This document shows positions 33,206 to 42,391 of a stretch of 42,603 bases of DNA, piece after piece. A program made the translations under genes and the position numbers. The stretch comes from an uncultured Prevotella sp. (GTDB lineage Bacteria > Bacteroidota > Bacteroidia > Bacteroidales > Bacteroidaceae), in assembly GCA_905233425.1 (NCBI GenBank), contig CAJOEC010000027.1, positions 1 through 42,603 on the forward strand, in the 5' to 3' direction. Within the stretch, counting starts at the first letter, position 1. Each line of letters opens with the position of its first letter. The notes beneath the pieces are model-generated. The model ran no database searches, was not told the origin of the DNA, and worked only from the letters and a program-made list of their open reading frames with translations.

Positions 33206-36200
33206 ATGAAGAAATGGCTTTGGGCTATGATGGCTTTGGCGGCCATCGAGGTGTGGGCTGTTGTCACGACGACACAGACGACGGGCGAACCCACGAGGAC
33301 GGTTTCTGCCGTGTTGGCGGAAAGCAAGACGATTGATGCCGACGTGAACGGCGACGGCGTGGTGGATGTGGCCGACATCTCGGCGGTGATAAGCGCGATG
33401 GCCGACGACGCCAGTACGCTGAAGGAGGCTGCCGACGTGAACGGCGACGGCGTGGTGGATGTGGCCGACATCTCGGCGGTGATAAACGTGATGGCCGGCG
33501 GCACGGGCAAGACCGAGCTGAACGACTCGACCGTGACCGTCACTTACACCGACGACGGCGCACAGGTGGTGGTGGCCGACAACGTGGCACAGTATGTCAC
33601 AGTCAGCATCGACGGCGGCCATGTCAGCATAGTCCAGGACAGCGAGCTGCCCTTCGAGATAACATACAACCTTAGCGGCTCATGCGGCGACGGCGAGTTT
33701 GCCATGGCGGGGTCGTTCAAGGCCACCGTCGCCCTGCGCGGACTGACGCTGACCAACCCCAACGGCGCTGCCATCAACATCACCAACGGCAAACGCATAG
33801 CGCTGAGCGTGAAGGACGGCACGGTGAACACCATCGCCGACGGACAGGAGGGAGAGCAGAAGGCGGCTGTCTACTGCAAGGGCCATCTTGAGCTGAAGGG
33901 CAAGGGGACGCTCAACGTCACGGGCAACACGGCCCACGCCATAAAGAGCGGCGACTACATGTCGATGAAGAACTGCACGGTGAACATACTCTCGGCCGTG
34001 AAGGACGGACTGTCGGCCAACGAGTTCTTCCTCATGGAGAGCGGCGTGCTCAACATCGGCGGTGTGGGCGACGACGGCATACAGGTGGACCTCGACGGGA
34101 AGGAGAGCACCGGCGCCACCGAGAACCACGAGGACGAGGACTCGGGCAGCATATACATTGAGGGCGGCGAGGTGAGCATCACCGTCACCGCCGACGGCGC
34201 GAAGGGCATGAAGGCCGCAGGCGACGTCAGCATAAGTGGAGGCAAGCTGACGGTAAAACAGACGGGAAGCATCGTAGTGGACGGCTCAGACCTGAGCTAT
34301 CCGACAAGCGTGAAGGCCGACGGAAACATCGACATCACAGGCGGAGAAATCACCATCGACAACACCGGCGACGGTGGCAAGGGCATGAGCGCCGACGGCA
34401 CGCTGACCGTAGGGGCCGACGCGAGTGTCAGCCAGCAGACAGACGCCGATGCCGACCAGCAAACGGATGCCAATGCCGCCCCGACCATCGACATCACCGT
34501 CGACGGGAAGGGAGGCACAGCCGAGACGACATCGACAGGCGAGGAGCCGGAAGAGGTGAAGTCGTACAAGATATACGTCACGCTGCCATCGGGCGGTGGC
34601 GGCGGTTGGCCCGGCGGAGGCGGCGGCAACAACACGTGGCGTACCGTCTACTTGTACAAGAGCGACGACACACTGGTGCAGCAGCTCACATCGACGGTCA
34701 CGAAGTCGAACACCATCTTCTACTACTACGACTTCGGGGACAGCGACGACGGCACATACTATTTCAAGGCCGACGACTACAACTCGCGGGGCACGACATA
34801 CACCATAAAGAGCGAGACGTTCAGCGGCCCCACCACCGGCAGCGACATGTACTACCAGATTACCAACAGCTACACCACCAACGGCTCAACCCGCACATAC
34901 AAGCTCTCGAATGTAACTTCGAACTACAGCGGCACCAGTGACGCCGCCGAGGAGAACGGAACGGGCTACAACGCAGCAGGGCTGAAGAGCGACGGCAACA
35001 TGACCATCAACGCCGGGACTGTCACCATAAAGAACAGCGGCGCGATGAGCAAGAGCATGAAGTCGAAGGCCACGCTTACAGTCAACGGCGGCGACATCAC
35101 CCTCACGCCCAGCGGGAAGATGCAGGTAATCAACAGCGACGCATCGTACAGCATAGGCTGCAAGACGGTGGACTTCGTGCAGAACGGCGGCACGCTCGTC
35201 ATCAACGCCTCGGGACAGGCAGGACGGGGAATATCGGCCACCAACATCACCACCAACGGCGGCACGCTGGACATCACCAACAGCGGCGACGGAGTGAAGG
35301 GCAGCACCGACGACTACACGGCCAAGGGGCTGAAGGCCGACGGCGACATAAAGCTCAACGGCGGAACCATCAACATCAACATGAGCGGTACAGGAGGCAA
35401 GGGCATGAAGTGCAACGGCAACTTCACCGAGGGCACCGATACTGACGCCCAATCCTCAACGCTCAACACTAGCGACGGACCCACGCTGACCGTAACCACG
35501 ACAGGCACTAAGCTCAACGCATCGTCGGGAGGCCCCGGCGGTGGCGGCTGGGGCGGATTCCCTGGCGGAGAAGCAAGCGGCGGCGGTTCGGCAAAGGGAA
35601 TAAAGGTGCAGGGCACCATCACCCTCTACGGAGGCACCACCGAGGTCTATACCTCGACGGAAGGAGCCGAGGGTCTGGAGTCGAAGACGAAGAGCGCAAA
35701 GAGCATCGTCATCAAGGGCGGGCAGCACTACTTCAAGTGCTACGACGACTGCATCAACTCGGCAGGGGCTATAGTCTTCGACGGCGGCATCACCGTGTGC
35801 TACGGTTACGGCAACGATGCCGTCGACAGCAACTACGGCACGTCGGGGGCAGTAACCATCGGCGACGGGGCCGTCATGAGCTACACCACTAAAGGCTCGC
35901 CTGAGGAAGGTCTCGACTGCGACAACGACAGCTATATAAAGATCAGCGGGGAGGGCTTTGCCATCAGCGCCGGCGGACAGCAGGGCGGCGGAGGCGGCTG
36001 GGGAGGCTCATCGTCAAGCAGCGTGGGCAGCGCGTCGCAGGGCTATGCCATTCGCAGCACGCCAAGCTCGTACAACAGCAACAACTACTACACGCTCGCA
36101 GACAGTTCGGGCAATAACCTAATGACCTACAGGTTTGAGACAAACATCACGAACAACAGCCACTCGATCATCACGGCCAAGGGAATGGTCAAGGGCAACT

Positions 36201-36319
36201 CATACACCGTGAAGAGCAGCACAGACGAACCCACCGACGCCACGACGGCTTTCCACGGGCTGTACTTAGGCTCGACGGCCAAGGGGAAAACAAGCGTAGA
36301 CTCCTTCACCGCACAGTAA
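33206..36319 (+). CDS. Secreted dockerin plus beta-helix carbohydrate-binding-type protein
   Basis: A 1037-aa protein. ATG 33206 gives a good signal peptide (MKKWLWAMMALAAIEVWA); an upstream in-frame start at 33167 would spoil it. Residues about 44-98 are a type I dockerin pair, with two near-identical calcium loops DVNGDGVVDVADISAVI. The rest is a long Asn/Thr/Gly-rich parallel beta-helix of repeating strands such as INAGTVTIKNSGAMSKSMKS, LDITNSGDGVKGS and IKLNGGTININMSG. It resembles the Cthe_2159/DUF4353 family of polysaccharide-binding beta-helix proteins. Gly-rich linkers (GGGGGWPGGGGG near residue 470, and others near 770 and 930) separate blocks. It is probably cell-surface or secreted. 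Whether the dockerin has a cohesin partner here is unknown. Confidence 0.85.
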   Translation: MKKWLWAMMALAAIEVWAVVTTTQTTGEPTRTVSAVLAESKTIDADVNGDGVVDVADISAVISAMADDASTLKEAADVNGDGVVDVADISAVINVMAGGTGKTELNDSTVTVTYTDDGAQVVVADNVAQYVTVSIDGGHVSIVQDSELPFEITYNLSGSCGDGEFAMAGSFKATVALRGLTLTNPNGAAINITNGKRIALSVKDGTVNTIADGQEGEQKAAVYCKGHLELKGKGTLNVTGNTAHAIKSGDYMSMKNCTVNILSAVKDGLSANEFFLMESGVLNIGGVGDDGIQVDLDGKESTGATENHEDEDSGSIYIEGGEVSITVTADGAKGMKAAGDVSISGGKLTVKQTGSIVVDGSDLSYPTSVKADGNIDITGGEITIDNTGDGGKGMSADGTLTVGADASVSQQTDADADQQTDANAAPTIDITVDGKGGTAETTSTGEEPEEVKSYKIYVTLPSGGGGGWPGGGGGNNTWRTVYLYKSDDTLVQQLTSTVTKSNTIFYYYDFGDSDDGTYYFKADDYNSRGTTYTIKSETFSGPTTGSDMYYQITNSYTTNGSTRTYKLSNVTSNYSGTSDAAEENGTGYNAAGLKSDGNMTINAGTVTIKNSGAMSKSMKSKATLTVNGGDITLTPSGKMQVINSDASYSIGCKTVDFVQNGGTLVINASGQAGRGISATNITTNGGTLDITNSGDGVKGSTDDYTAKGLKADGDIKLNGGTININMSGTGGKGMKCNGNFTEGTDTDAQSSTLNTSDGPTLTVTTTGTKLNASSGGPGGGGWGGFPGGEASGGGSAKGIKVQGTITLYGGTTEVYTSTEGAEGLESKTKSAKSIVIKGGQHYFKCYDDCINSAGAIVFDGGITVCYGYGNDAVDSNYGTSGAVTIGDGAVMSYTTKGSPEEGLDCDNDSYIKISGEGFAISAGGQQGGGGGWGGSSSSSVGSASQGYAIRSTPSSYNSNNYYTLADSSGNNLMTYRFETNITNNSHSIITAKGMVKGNSYTVKSSTDEPTDATTAFHGLYLGSTAKGKTSVDSFTAQ

Positions 36320-36373
36320 GCCACACAGAAACTACTTCATAGCACTCCCGACGGTTCCCCCGCCGAGGCATCG

Positions 36374-36420
36374 AAAAACTGCACGTTTTGCACGATTTGT
36401 GCCAAAACGTGCAGTTTTTT
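36374..36420. terminator. Strong intrinsic terminator
   Basis: AAAAACTGCACGTTTTG pairs with CAAAACGTGCAGTTTTTT around a short loop. A long GC-containing stem with A and T runs on both sides can terminate in either direction. It follows the beta-helix gene by 55 bases. Confidence 0.9.
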
Positions 36421-36475
36421 AGTTAAAAGAACTTAACATCTGCACACTTTTTGTTTCCGTGTGCGATAACAAGCG

Positions 36476-36483
36476 TACCTTTG
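36476..36483 (+). promoter_or_regulatory. -7 box of the FadL-like gene
   Basis: TACCTTTG matches TAnnTTTG. TTTTTG at 36448-36453 gives a -33-like element about 22 bases upstream. The ATG is 35 bases downstream. Confidence 0.65.
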
Positions 36484-36517
36484 CAGCCGATTTTCAAATC
36501 TTATTGTTTTTAGGAAA

Positions 36518-38119
36518 ATGAACACAAAGACTTTTCTTGCCGTTGCAATGATGGCAACGGCAGCAACAGAGGCCACAGCAGGTGGCATCTTGACAAACAC
36601 CAACCAGAGTATTGACTTTCTTCGCAACCCGGCCCGCGACGCGGCCATAGGCCTCGACGGTGTCTACAGCAACCCCGCCGGTGTGGCATTCCTGCCAAAG
36701 GGCTTCCACTTGGGAATCAACTGGCAGTATGCACGGCAGACGCGCACGGTAACATCGACCGACCAGCTCTTCACACTTGGGAAGAAGAACAACAACAGCG
36801 ACACAAAAGTGTTTGAGGGGGCAGCCGAGGCACCCGTTATACCCTCGTTACAGGCAGCATGGATCAGGGGCGACTGGACCTTAGAGGCCAACCTCTCGGT
36901 TACGGGCGGCGGTGGCAAGTGTGAGTTCTCCGAAGGACTGGGTTCCTTCGAGCGCGAGGTGGGAAAGATTGCCAGCAGCTTCATGACCCTCGACGCACTG
37001 GCAGGCAAGGTGAACCAGGCCATGCCGCTGGTCTACGGGCTGGCAGGGAAGACGGCACCGGCAAGCGTGACTGTGCACGGAGTGACAGGATACAACATGG
37101 ACAGCTACATGGAGGGGCGGCAGTATTACTACGGCGTGCAGCTCGGAGCGGCATACAAGGTGAACGAGAAAGTGTCGGTCTACGGCGGACTGCGGCTGCT
37201 CTACGGCGACGCCACATACAAGTGCCGCATAAGCAACATACAGGTAAGGACCGAGGACGGCGACCACGACTTCGCCACCTTCCTGCTGAAAGTGTCGCAG
37301 CAGAAGCAGGACCTCATAGCCAGGGCACAGGACATGGCCGCAACACTACCCGATGCAATGAAAAACGCCACCACGGCGGAGGCACAGCAGCAGCTGGCAG
37401 CTGTGAAGAGCAGTCTGGAGCAGGGGATTGCCGCCATGAGCGACCCGGAGACACAGAAGCAGAGCGCCGAACTGCCGAAATACTCGCAGGGCGTGAACCT
37501 GCTCTGCAACCAGACAGGACTCGGAATAGCCCCCGTGGTGGGAATAGACTACCGTTTGAACGAGCATTTCAACTTCGCCGCCAAGTATGAGTTCAAGACG
37601 CAGATGAGGATGAAAAACGAATCGACGGTGTTCGAGGCCGGACTCATCGATGCAGTGAACAAATATGAAGACGAGAAGAAGGTGAACGAGGACTCACCGG
37701 CACTACTCACCGTGGGCGCACAGTGGAGCCCAATAAAGGAAGTGCGCGTGAATGCCGGCGGCCACTACTACTTCGACAAGCAGGCACGGTGGTACAACGA
37801 CGCGCAGAGCAAGCTGTCGTACAACACCTACGAGATTCTGGCCGGAGCGGAATGGGATGTCAACGACCGGCTGACAATATCGCTCGGCGGACAGCTGACA
37901 CGCTACGGACTGACCGACGAATATATGAACGACATATCGTTTGTGGTGAACTCCTACAGCATAGGCTTCGGCGCCAACTACAAGGTGAGCGACAAAGTGG
38001 CTGTGAAGGCCGCGTTCTTCCAGACCGAATACGGCGACTATGAGCGCACAACGCCCACCAAGGACATCTTCACACGCACCAGCCGCGTGCTCGGCATAGG
38101 CTGCGACATCGACATCTGA
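36518..38119 (+). CDS. OMPP1/FadL-family outer-membrane porin
   Basis: A 533-aa protein with signal peptide MNTKTFLAVAMMATAATEATA. The mature N-terminus follows the family pattern: FLRNPARDAAIGLDGVYSNP then AGVAFLPKGFHLGINWQYA, where the Asn-Pro-Ala (NPAG) plug region is diagnostic. The remainder is a beta-barrel of alternating aromatic strands, interrupted by a helical Ala/Gln-rich insert at about residues 255-320. FadL/OMPP1 proteins let hydrophobic molecules cross the outer membrane laterally; the substrate here is unknown. Its own promoter and an upstream terminator make it a single-gene unit. It converges with the minus-strand genes to the right. Confidence 0.9.
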   Translation: MNTKTFLAVAMMATAATEATAGGILTNTNQSIDFLRNPARDAAIGLDGVYSNPAGVAFLPKGFHLGINWQYARQTRTVTSTDQLFTLGKKNNNSDTKVFEGAAEAPVIPSLQAAWIRGDWTLEANLSVTGGGGKCEFSEGLGSFEREVGKIASSFMTLDALAGKVNQAMPLVYGLAGKTAPASVTVHGVTGYNMDSYMEGRQYYYGVQLGAAYKVNEKVSVYGGLRLLYGDATYKCRISNIQVRTEDGDHDFATFLLKVSQQKQDLIARAQDMAATLPDAMKNATTAEAQQQLAAVKSSLEQGIAAMSDPETQKQSAELPKYSQGVNLLCNQTGLGIAPVVGIDYRLNEHFNFAAKYEFKTQMRMKNESTVFEAGLIDAVNKYEDEKKVNEDSPALLTVGAQWSPIKEVRVNAGGHYYFDKQARWYNDAQSKLSYNTYEILAGAEWDVNDRLTISLGGQLTRYGLTDEYMNDISFVVNSYSIGFGANYKVSDKVAVKAAFFQTEYGDYERTTPTKDIFTRTSRVLGIGCDIDI

Positions 38120-38132
38120 AAAAACACCTTTA

Positions 38133-38206
38133 TTGGAAATGAATGTGAATAATAATTATAAATATTCGTGGAACAAATTATTCACATTATTCAAATTCGT
38201 TTCCAA
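38133..38206. repeat. Core of the AT-rich palindromic element, copy 4
   Basis: GGAAATGAATGTGAATAAT and its inverse ATTCAAATTCGTTTCC flank ATAAATATTCGTGGAACAAA, as in the other copies. The usual ACGCATTATAA-type termini are degraded, so this is an old or partial copy. Confidence 0.65.
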
Positions 38207-38245
38207 AAGTAAAGTGCTTTCGTTATAATTGTGTATATAATCAAA

Positions 38246-38281
38246 GCAGCCGCAAGCCCGAAAAACCAGGGCTGCGGCTGC
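38246..38281. terminator. Hairpin between convergent genes
   Basis: GCAGCCGCAAGCCC pairs with GGGCTGCGGCTGC (one bulge) around GAAAAACCA. It lies between the FadL-like gene (+) and the 63-aa gene (-) and could serve both. The T-runs are modest. Confidence 0.6.
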
Positions 38282-38341
38282 ACACTTTTATATCCCGCAA
38301 AAGCGGATGAGAAAACTAAAAAGACTTTTTCCTGCTGGATG

Positions 38342-38533
38342 TTAGAAGTCCTCCTCCTCCTCGTCCCAAACTGTGCGGCGACGTGAGAGGTTGCCCGAAG
38401 TCTGGTCGGTCGTGGGTGCATCGCCGAGATCCTCACCGTTTTCTACAAGGTCTCCAAACTGAGATATTGCAATCATCTGGGCCACGGTAATCGTGATGAT
38501 TTCTGTTGTCGGATTCTGATATATTGCTTTCAT
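38342..38533 (-). CDS. Small 63-aa protein downstream of the T9SS cargo gene
   Basis: Starts MKAIYQNPTTEIITITVAQM and ends RRRTVWDEEEEDF. The N-terminal K-x-Y-x-x-P-x-x-E/x pattern, a central Gly/Asp/Asn-rich part and an acidic aromatic C-terminus resemble short proteins common in Bacteroidales, often beside surface-protein genes. Their function is not known to me. A further in-frame upstream start would add MARIKISLSQLVPIS, but that would run through an inverted repeat, so the ATG at 38533 is preferred. It lies 107 bases downstream of the T9SS cargo gene on the same strand and may be co-transcribed. Confidence 0.7.
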   Translation of the reverse strand: MKAIYQNPTTEIITITVAQMIAISQFGDLVENGEDLGDAPTTDQTSGNLSRRRTVWDEEEEDF

Positions 38534-38557
38534 TGTTGTTCCTTTCTTTTTGTTTTG

Positions 38558-38613
38558 GAAACTAATTGGCACCAATTGGGATAATGATATCTTTATTCGC
38601 GCCAATTAGTTTC
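38558..38613. repeat. 13-bp perfect inverted repeat between two minus-strand genes
   Basis: GAAACTAATTGGC (38558-38570) and GCCAATTAGTTTC (38601-38613) are exact inverses around a 30-base loop that holds a further CCAATTGG word. It could be an attenuator or mRNA-processing stem between the cargo gene and the 63-aa gene, or a remnant of a small mobile palindrome. Confidence 0.85.
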
Positions 38614-38640
38614 TTTATTTACATTTCATTAATTACACAT

Positions 38641-41600
38641 TTACTTCACAATAACCTTCTTGCCATTGATGATGTAGAGACCCTTCTGAGCCTTCACCAC
38701 ACGCTGGCCCTGCAGGTTGTAAACCTCGCCGTTCATCTGCTTCTCAGCTGCGATGCCGTCGATAGCGGTAGCCTCGTCGAAGCCAATGAAGCTGCGGGCA
38801 CTTGTCAAAGCAGGAATGTATGCACTGTTAGCACGTACGTCGAAGCCATTATTGCCTACCTTGTAGAAGCCAACGCCCTTGTCACCGTTCAACAGAACAA
38901 AACCTGCATCAATATGAGTCGGAGTAAGGACACCATGGAGTGCATTCTGGATAGCACTGAGCCGACCATTCGGCAGGAAGGGCACCTTGGCAGAAACCTC
39001 CTGATCCTTCACACCCTTGATGAGCAGACCATTATTTTCGGGCACACTGTTCTCAACCTTATTGAAGGAGACATTGGTACCAGTCAGAGTGGCGGTGTAA
39101 GCCGACATGTAATCTATGTTGCTAAAGTCAAGGGCACGGTCGCAGCAGAATGTAGCATAGCCTGCTGTGCCAACAGTCACGGTGACGTATGAGCCATCGG
39201 TGTACTCCTTGCCATCCTCGAAAGCAAGGTCAAGGGTCTGGTTGTAGTCGCCGTTACCACCATTGTTAAAGATGATGCTCTCGGGCATGTCGGCCTCTTC
39301 ACCTATATTCTCCACTGTGTAGGTGTAAACATCGTTGACTTTGTTTATTACGGCTCCAGGCCATTCACCATTATAATTTTTCACGCCCTCAGTCCAAGCA
39401 AAAGCATGAACTTCGTTCCAGTTTTCCACATTGGTATAGGTCACGGCCTCAGTGAACTTGCTCCATGTGTATGCCTTGCCATCCTCGAAAGTAAGGTCAG
39501 AGGTCTGATTGTCAGAACCGCCAAGTCCATTGTGGAAGATGATATTGGCGGGAGCGCTCTCAGCCTTGAAATTCAATTCATAAACACCAGCTACATTAGC
39601 TTCCATTTCATATTTCTTCTCATTCCATGAACCAAGCTGCTCAATCTTGCTTGCACCTTCACCTGTCCATGCGTATGCGTAAACATGCTCCCAGCCGAGG
39701 TTGGTTGCGAGGGTTGCAGTGTATGTTTCAAGATGCTTGGTGCACTTCACGTCAATTGCGTTGTCATTTGCAGGATCGATGGTGATGGTGATGTCGAAGT
39801 TGCCCTCACCACCAGTGACAGAGGTGTTAATCGTCCAGTTATTACCGCTGGGATACCAGTCAGTTCCATTCTTGACAACTTTAAAAGCAGGACTTGTGCT
39901 ATTGTTGACAGTGATATTCTCGAATGTCTTTTCATACTTACCTGTCTCCTTGTTCAGAGTCATATAGTTCTCTGCAACATTCCAGTCAAAGCCGGTGAGG
40001 TTCTCAGTGCCGACAACGGTATAAACAGTCGAATTGTAGAGATACATATCGGTGACAAAGACACCATCACCCCAGCCCTGCTTCTTGATGCAGTGCAGAC
40101 GGGCAAAGCCATAGTCATCAACAATCTCCTGAAGATCGATGGTGTAAACATTACCCTCAATAGTTTGATAAGCATCGTTCGACCATGTCTCACTGTGGTC
40201 AGGATTTGGATTAATGTCAATCATCTTCGAGTCTGCCTGTGTAGCAGCCTGATTGCCGCCAGCTTCGGTACGGTTCATACAGAAACGAGGCTTGACTGTA
40301 CCCTGTGTCACAACGATAAGCTTTTCATATCCAGCCAGATCAGCCCAGTTCAGTTCGCTTACATTGCCATCGCCGTAAGGCAGACCACTTGCGGTGAAGG
40401 TATCATAGGCACAATTAGTTGCCTCGCCCTCGCCGGGAGCGTCCAGACTTGCATAGTGCTTAAACATGTCTTTCGACAGTTCCACATAGTTTGCGGCACG
40501 TGTCAAGCCGTCAATAGCATTCTGCAGGTTTGTGGCTGCAGTAGTCAGACTCTCATCCGTAGCGTCGGCAGCAGCCAAAGCGGTCTCAGCAGCAGAGAGG
40601 GCGGTGGTAAGAGCTACAAAGCTGTCAGCAGTCTTGCCTACGCTTGAATACAGCTTGGCCAAATCAATTTTTTCCTGCAAAGCATCCTTCTGAGGCTGCA
40701 ATGGGTCGGGAGTCTTGTAGAGATACATACCCGAAACGATTATATTAGAACTAGCTTTTATTGCATTCAGATAGGCGAAGCCCTTTTCAGTAGTCATCTG
40801 AGCCAAATCAACGGTATAGGCATTCCCTTCCTGAGAGAAATACTTTGCAGACCAACCACCCCTTGTGTTATCAATAAGGTGAGACTGCGTTTCGTCTTCA
40901 TTCCACTGACCACCAGCCTCATCACGGTTAAACAAGAAACGTGGTGTGCCAGTAGCAACGACAATCAGTTGCTCATAGTCTGAAAGGTCTGCCCAAGCAT
41001 TCACACTCGGATCACCGTAAGGCTGGCCTGTAGACACTAATAAATGATATTCATAATTACCAGAATTACTACCCCTGACAGCTTCAGCACCCCAACCAGA
41101 CCAAGAGTACATCATGTCTTCAGTCAGATTCTCGTAACCATCTTTGAAAGCAAGGGCATCAATCTTGGCCTGCACATTTTCCGTGGCGGCTGTCAAGCTT
41201 GCAGCGGTAGCAGCAGCATCAGCCAGAGCGGTCTCAGCATCAGCGATGGCAGTGGTCAGGTCGCCAAACGATGCATCTGTATAAGCTACACCATTGTACA
41301 GCTTGGCAAGTGCAATCTTCTCACTCAAAGTTTCCTTGTCGATTGCCAATGGATCTGAAGGCACTTCCTCTAAAGCCATAGAAGTACTGCCTGCAGTAGA
41401 CCAGCCTACAGTGCTATTTGAAGAAAAGTCACCATTGGCAATTAACTCTATATCTGTGCCCTTCTTCTTGCAAGACACATTATCGAAATAGATTTTACCA
41501 TCAAGTGTGCCAAACACAAACGAGATTTTGTCATTAGTCCAGGAAGCAGTAAACTCCCATGAATAAGTGGTTAAAGACGTTGTAACTGTTTTTGTGGCAA

Positions 41601-42330
41601 GATATTGCACGTCATTTGTTCCACCCCACTGATTTTTATTTTCACTAGCTTCCCAAGTAGACCAAAGTGAACAATCTCCGCCTGCGATAGACTTTATGTC
41701 TGCTGTAACTACATAGGTAGCACCTTGTTCCAACGGAGTAGTAAAAAGATATCCGACTTGTTTGTCCCAGCCATTTGCCTGAGCAGCACCATCACAAACC
41801 ATCCAACGGTCAACGTCCGGCTCCTCCATATAGACATCTGTTATCTTAACAGAGGCAGGATGATAAGCGTCAATCGTTTTACCTTCCAAAGGAGTGTTGG
41901 CACCCCAGATAGTAATATCTGTTACATTTTTAAAGTTTACTCCAGTATTTGCAGCGGCTAAAGCAGCGAGGTCAACATTATTCTCGCCAGCTTTAAGTTG
42001 AACATCTGCATAATTGTTATCCCCTTGCTTAATTCTCAGCAATACATAATCTACATTGTCACTAAAATCAGCCAATGTAGCATGAAAGTTTGTAAAAGAA
42101 GATATATCGCCAGAGGCGAATCCTGTCTCTATAAAATACCAAGTACCATTTCCACCAGAAGGAGCTTCCCATACACCATTCCAAGTCATTGTGTTGGTGT
42201 TGGAATTCCAGTCGGCTTGCGCCCACCAATTCGAACTACTTAATGTAGCATAAGTTTTTGCTGCATTCGCCCCCACTACTCCCATTGCGAGCAGCGCGAG
42301 GGTGAACATTAGTTTTGTAATTTTTTTCAT
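38641..42330 (-). CDS. T9SS-secreted multi-domain starch-binding-type protein
   Basis: A 1229-aa protein. Signal peptide MKKITKLMFTLALLAMGVVG then ANA. Two beta-sandwich carbohydrate-binding-like regions follow (about 24-135 and 150-290, the second CBM4/9-like with IYFDNVSCKK). Next is a duplicated unit of a FIVAR-like helical repeat (KIALAKLYNGVAYTDASFGD and KIDLAKLYSSVGKTADSFVA), each followed by a similar beta module (ADLSDYEQLIVVATGTPRF / ADLAGYEKLIVVTQGTVKPRF). Two or three CBM26-type modules come next (HVYAYAWTGEGASKIEQLGSW; EVHAFAWTEG...EWPGAV; IIFNNGGNGDYNQT). The C-terminus, VYNLQGQRVVKAQKGLYIIN then GKKVIVK, is a type A T9SS sorting signal. The protein is expected on the cell surface binding alpha-glucans. 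No catalytic domain is recognised. Confidence 0.88.
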   Translation of the reverse strand: MKKITKLMFTLALLAMGVVGANAAKTYATLSSSNWWAQADWNSNTNTMTWNGVWEAPSGGNGTWYFIETGFASGDISSFTNFHATLADFSDNVDYVLLRIKQGDNNYADVQLKAGENNVDLAALAAANTGVNFKNVTDITIWGANTPLEGKTIDAYHPASVKITDVYMEEPDVDRWMVCDGAAQANGWDKQVGYLFTTPLEQGATYVVTADIKSIAGGDCSLWSTWEASENKNQWGGTNDVQYLATKTVTTSLTTYSWEFTASWTNDKISFVFGTLDGKIYFDNVSCKKKGTDIELIANGDFSSNSTVGWSTAGSTSMALEEVPSDPLAIDKETLSEKIALAKLYNGVAYTDASFGDLTTAIADAETALADAAATAASLTAATENVQAKIDALAFKDGYENLTEDMMYSWSGWGAEAVRGSNSGNYEYHLLVSTGQPYGDPSVNAWADLSDYEQLIVVATGTPRFLFNRDEAGGQWNEDETQSHLIDNTRGGWSAKYFSQEGNAYTVDLAQMTTEKGFAYLNAIKASSNIIVSGMYLYKTPDPLQPQKDALQEKIDLAKLYSSVGKTADSFVALTTALSAAETALAAADATDESLTTAATNLQNAIDGLTRAANYVELSKDMFKHYASLDAPGEGEATNCAYDTFTASGLPYGDGNVSELNWADLAGYEKLIVVTQGTVKPRFCMNRTEAGGNQAATQADSKMIDINPNPDHSETWSNDAYQTIEGNVYTIDLQEIVDDYGFARLHCIKKQGWGDGVFVTDMYLYNSTVYTVVGTENLTGFDWNVAENYMTLNKETGKYEKTFENITVNNSTSPAFKVVKNGTDWYPSGNNWTINTSVTGGEGNFDITITIDPANDNAIDVKCTKHLETYTATLATNLGWEHVYAYAWTGEGASKIEQLGSWNEKKYEMEANVAGVYELNFKAESAPANIIFHNGLGGSDNQTSDLTFEDGKAYTWSKFTEAVTYTNVENWNEVHAFAWTEGVKNYNGEWPGAVINKVNDVYTYTVENIGEEADMPESIIFNNGGNGDYNQTLDLAFEDGKEYTDGSYVTVTVGTAGYATFCCDRALDFSNIDYMSAYTATLTGTNVSFNKVENSVPENNGLLIKGVKDQEVSAKVPFLPNGRLSAIQNALHGVLTPTHIDAGFVLLNGDKGVGFYKVGNNGFDVRANSAYIPALTSARSFIGFDEATAIDGIAAEKQMNGEVYNLQGQRVVKAQKGLYIINGKKVIVK

Positions 42331-42383
42331 AGATGTTTAAGTTAATAATGTTTATAAAATATAATGTGAAAAAATTCAGGGTG

Positions 42384-42391
42384 CAAAGGTA
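42384..42391 (-). promoter_or_regulatory. -7 box of the T9SS cargo gene
   Basis: On the minus strand the sequence reads TACCTTTG, a TAnnTTTG match, 53 bases ahead of the ATG at 42330. No clear -33 TTG is seen at the expected distance. Confidence 0.55.

Noticed and set aside
39685..40647. 320-aa plus-strand frame opposite the T9SS cargo gene
   Set aside because: Shadow frame; the minus-strand product has a signal peptide, carbohydrate-binding modules and a sorting tail.
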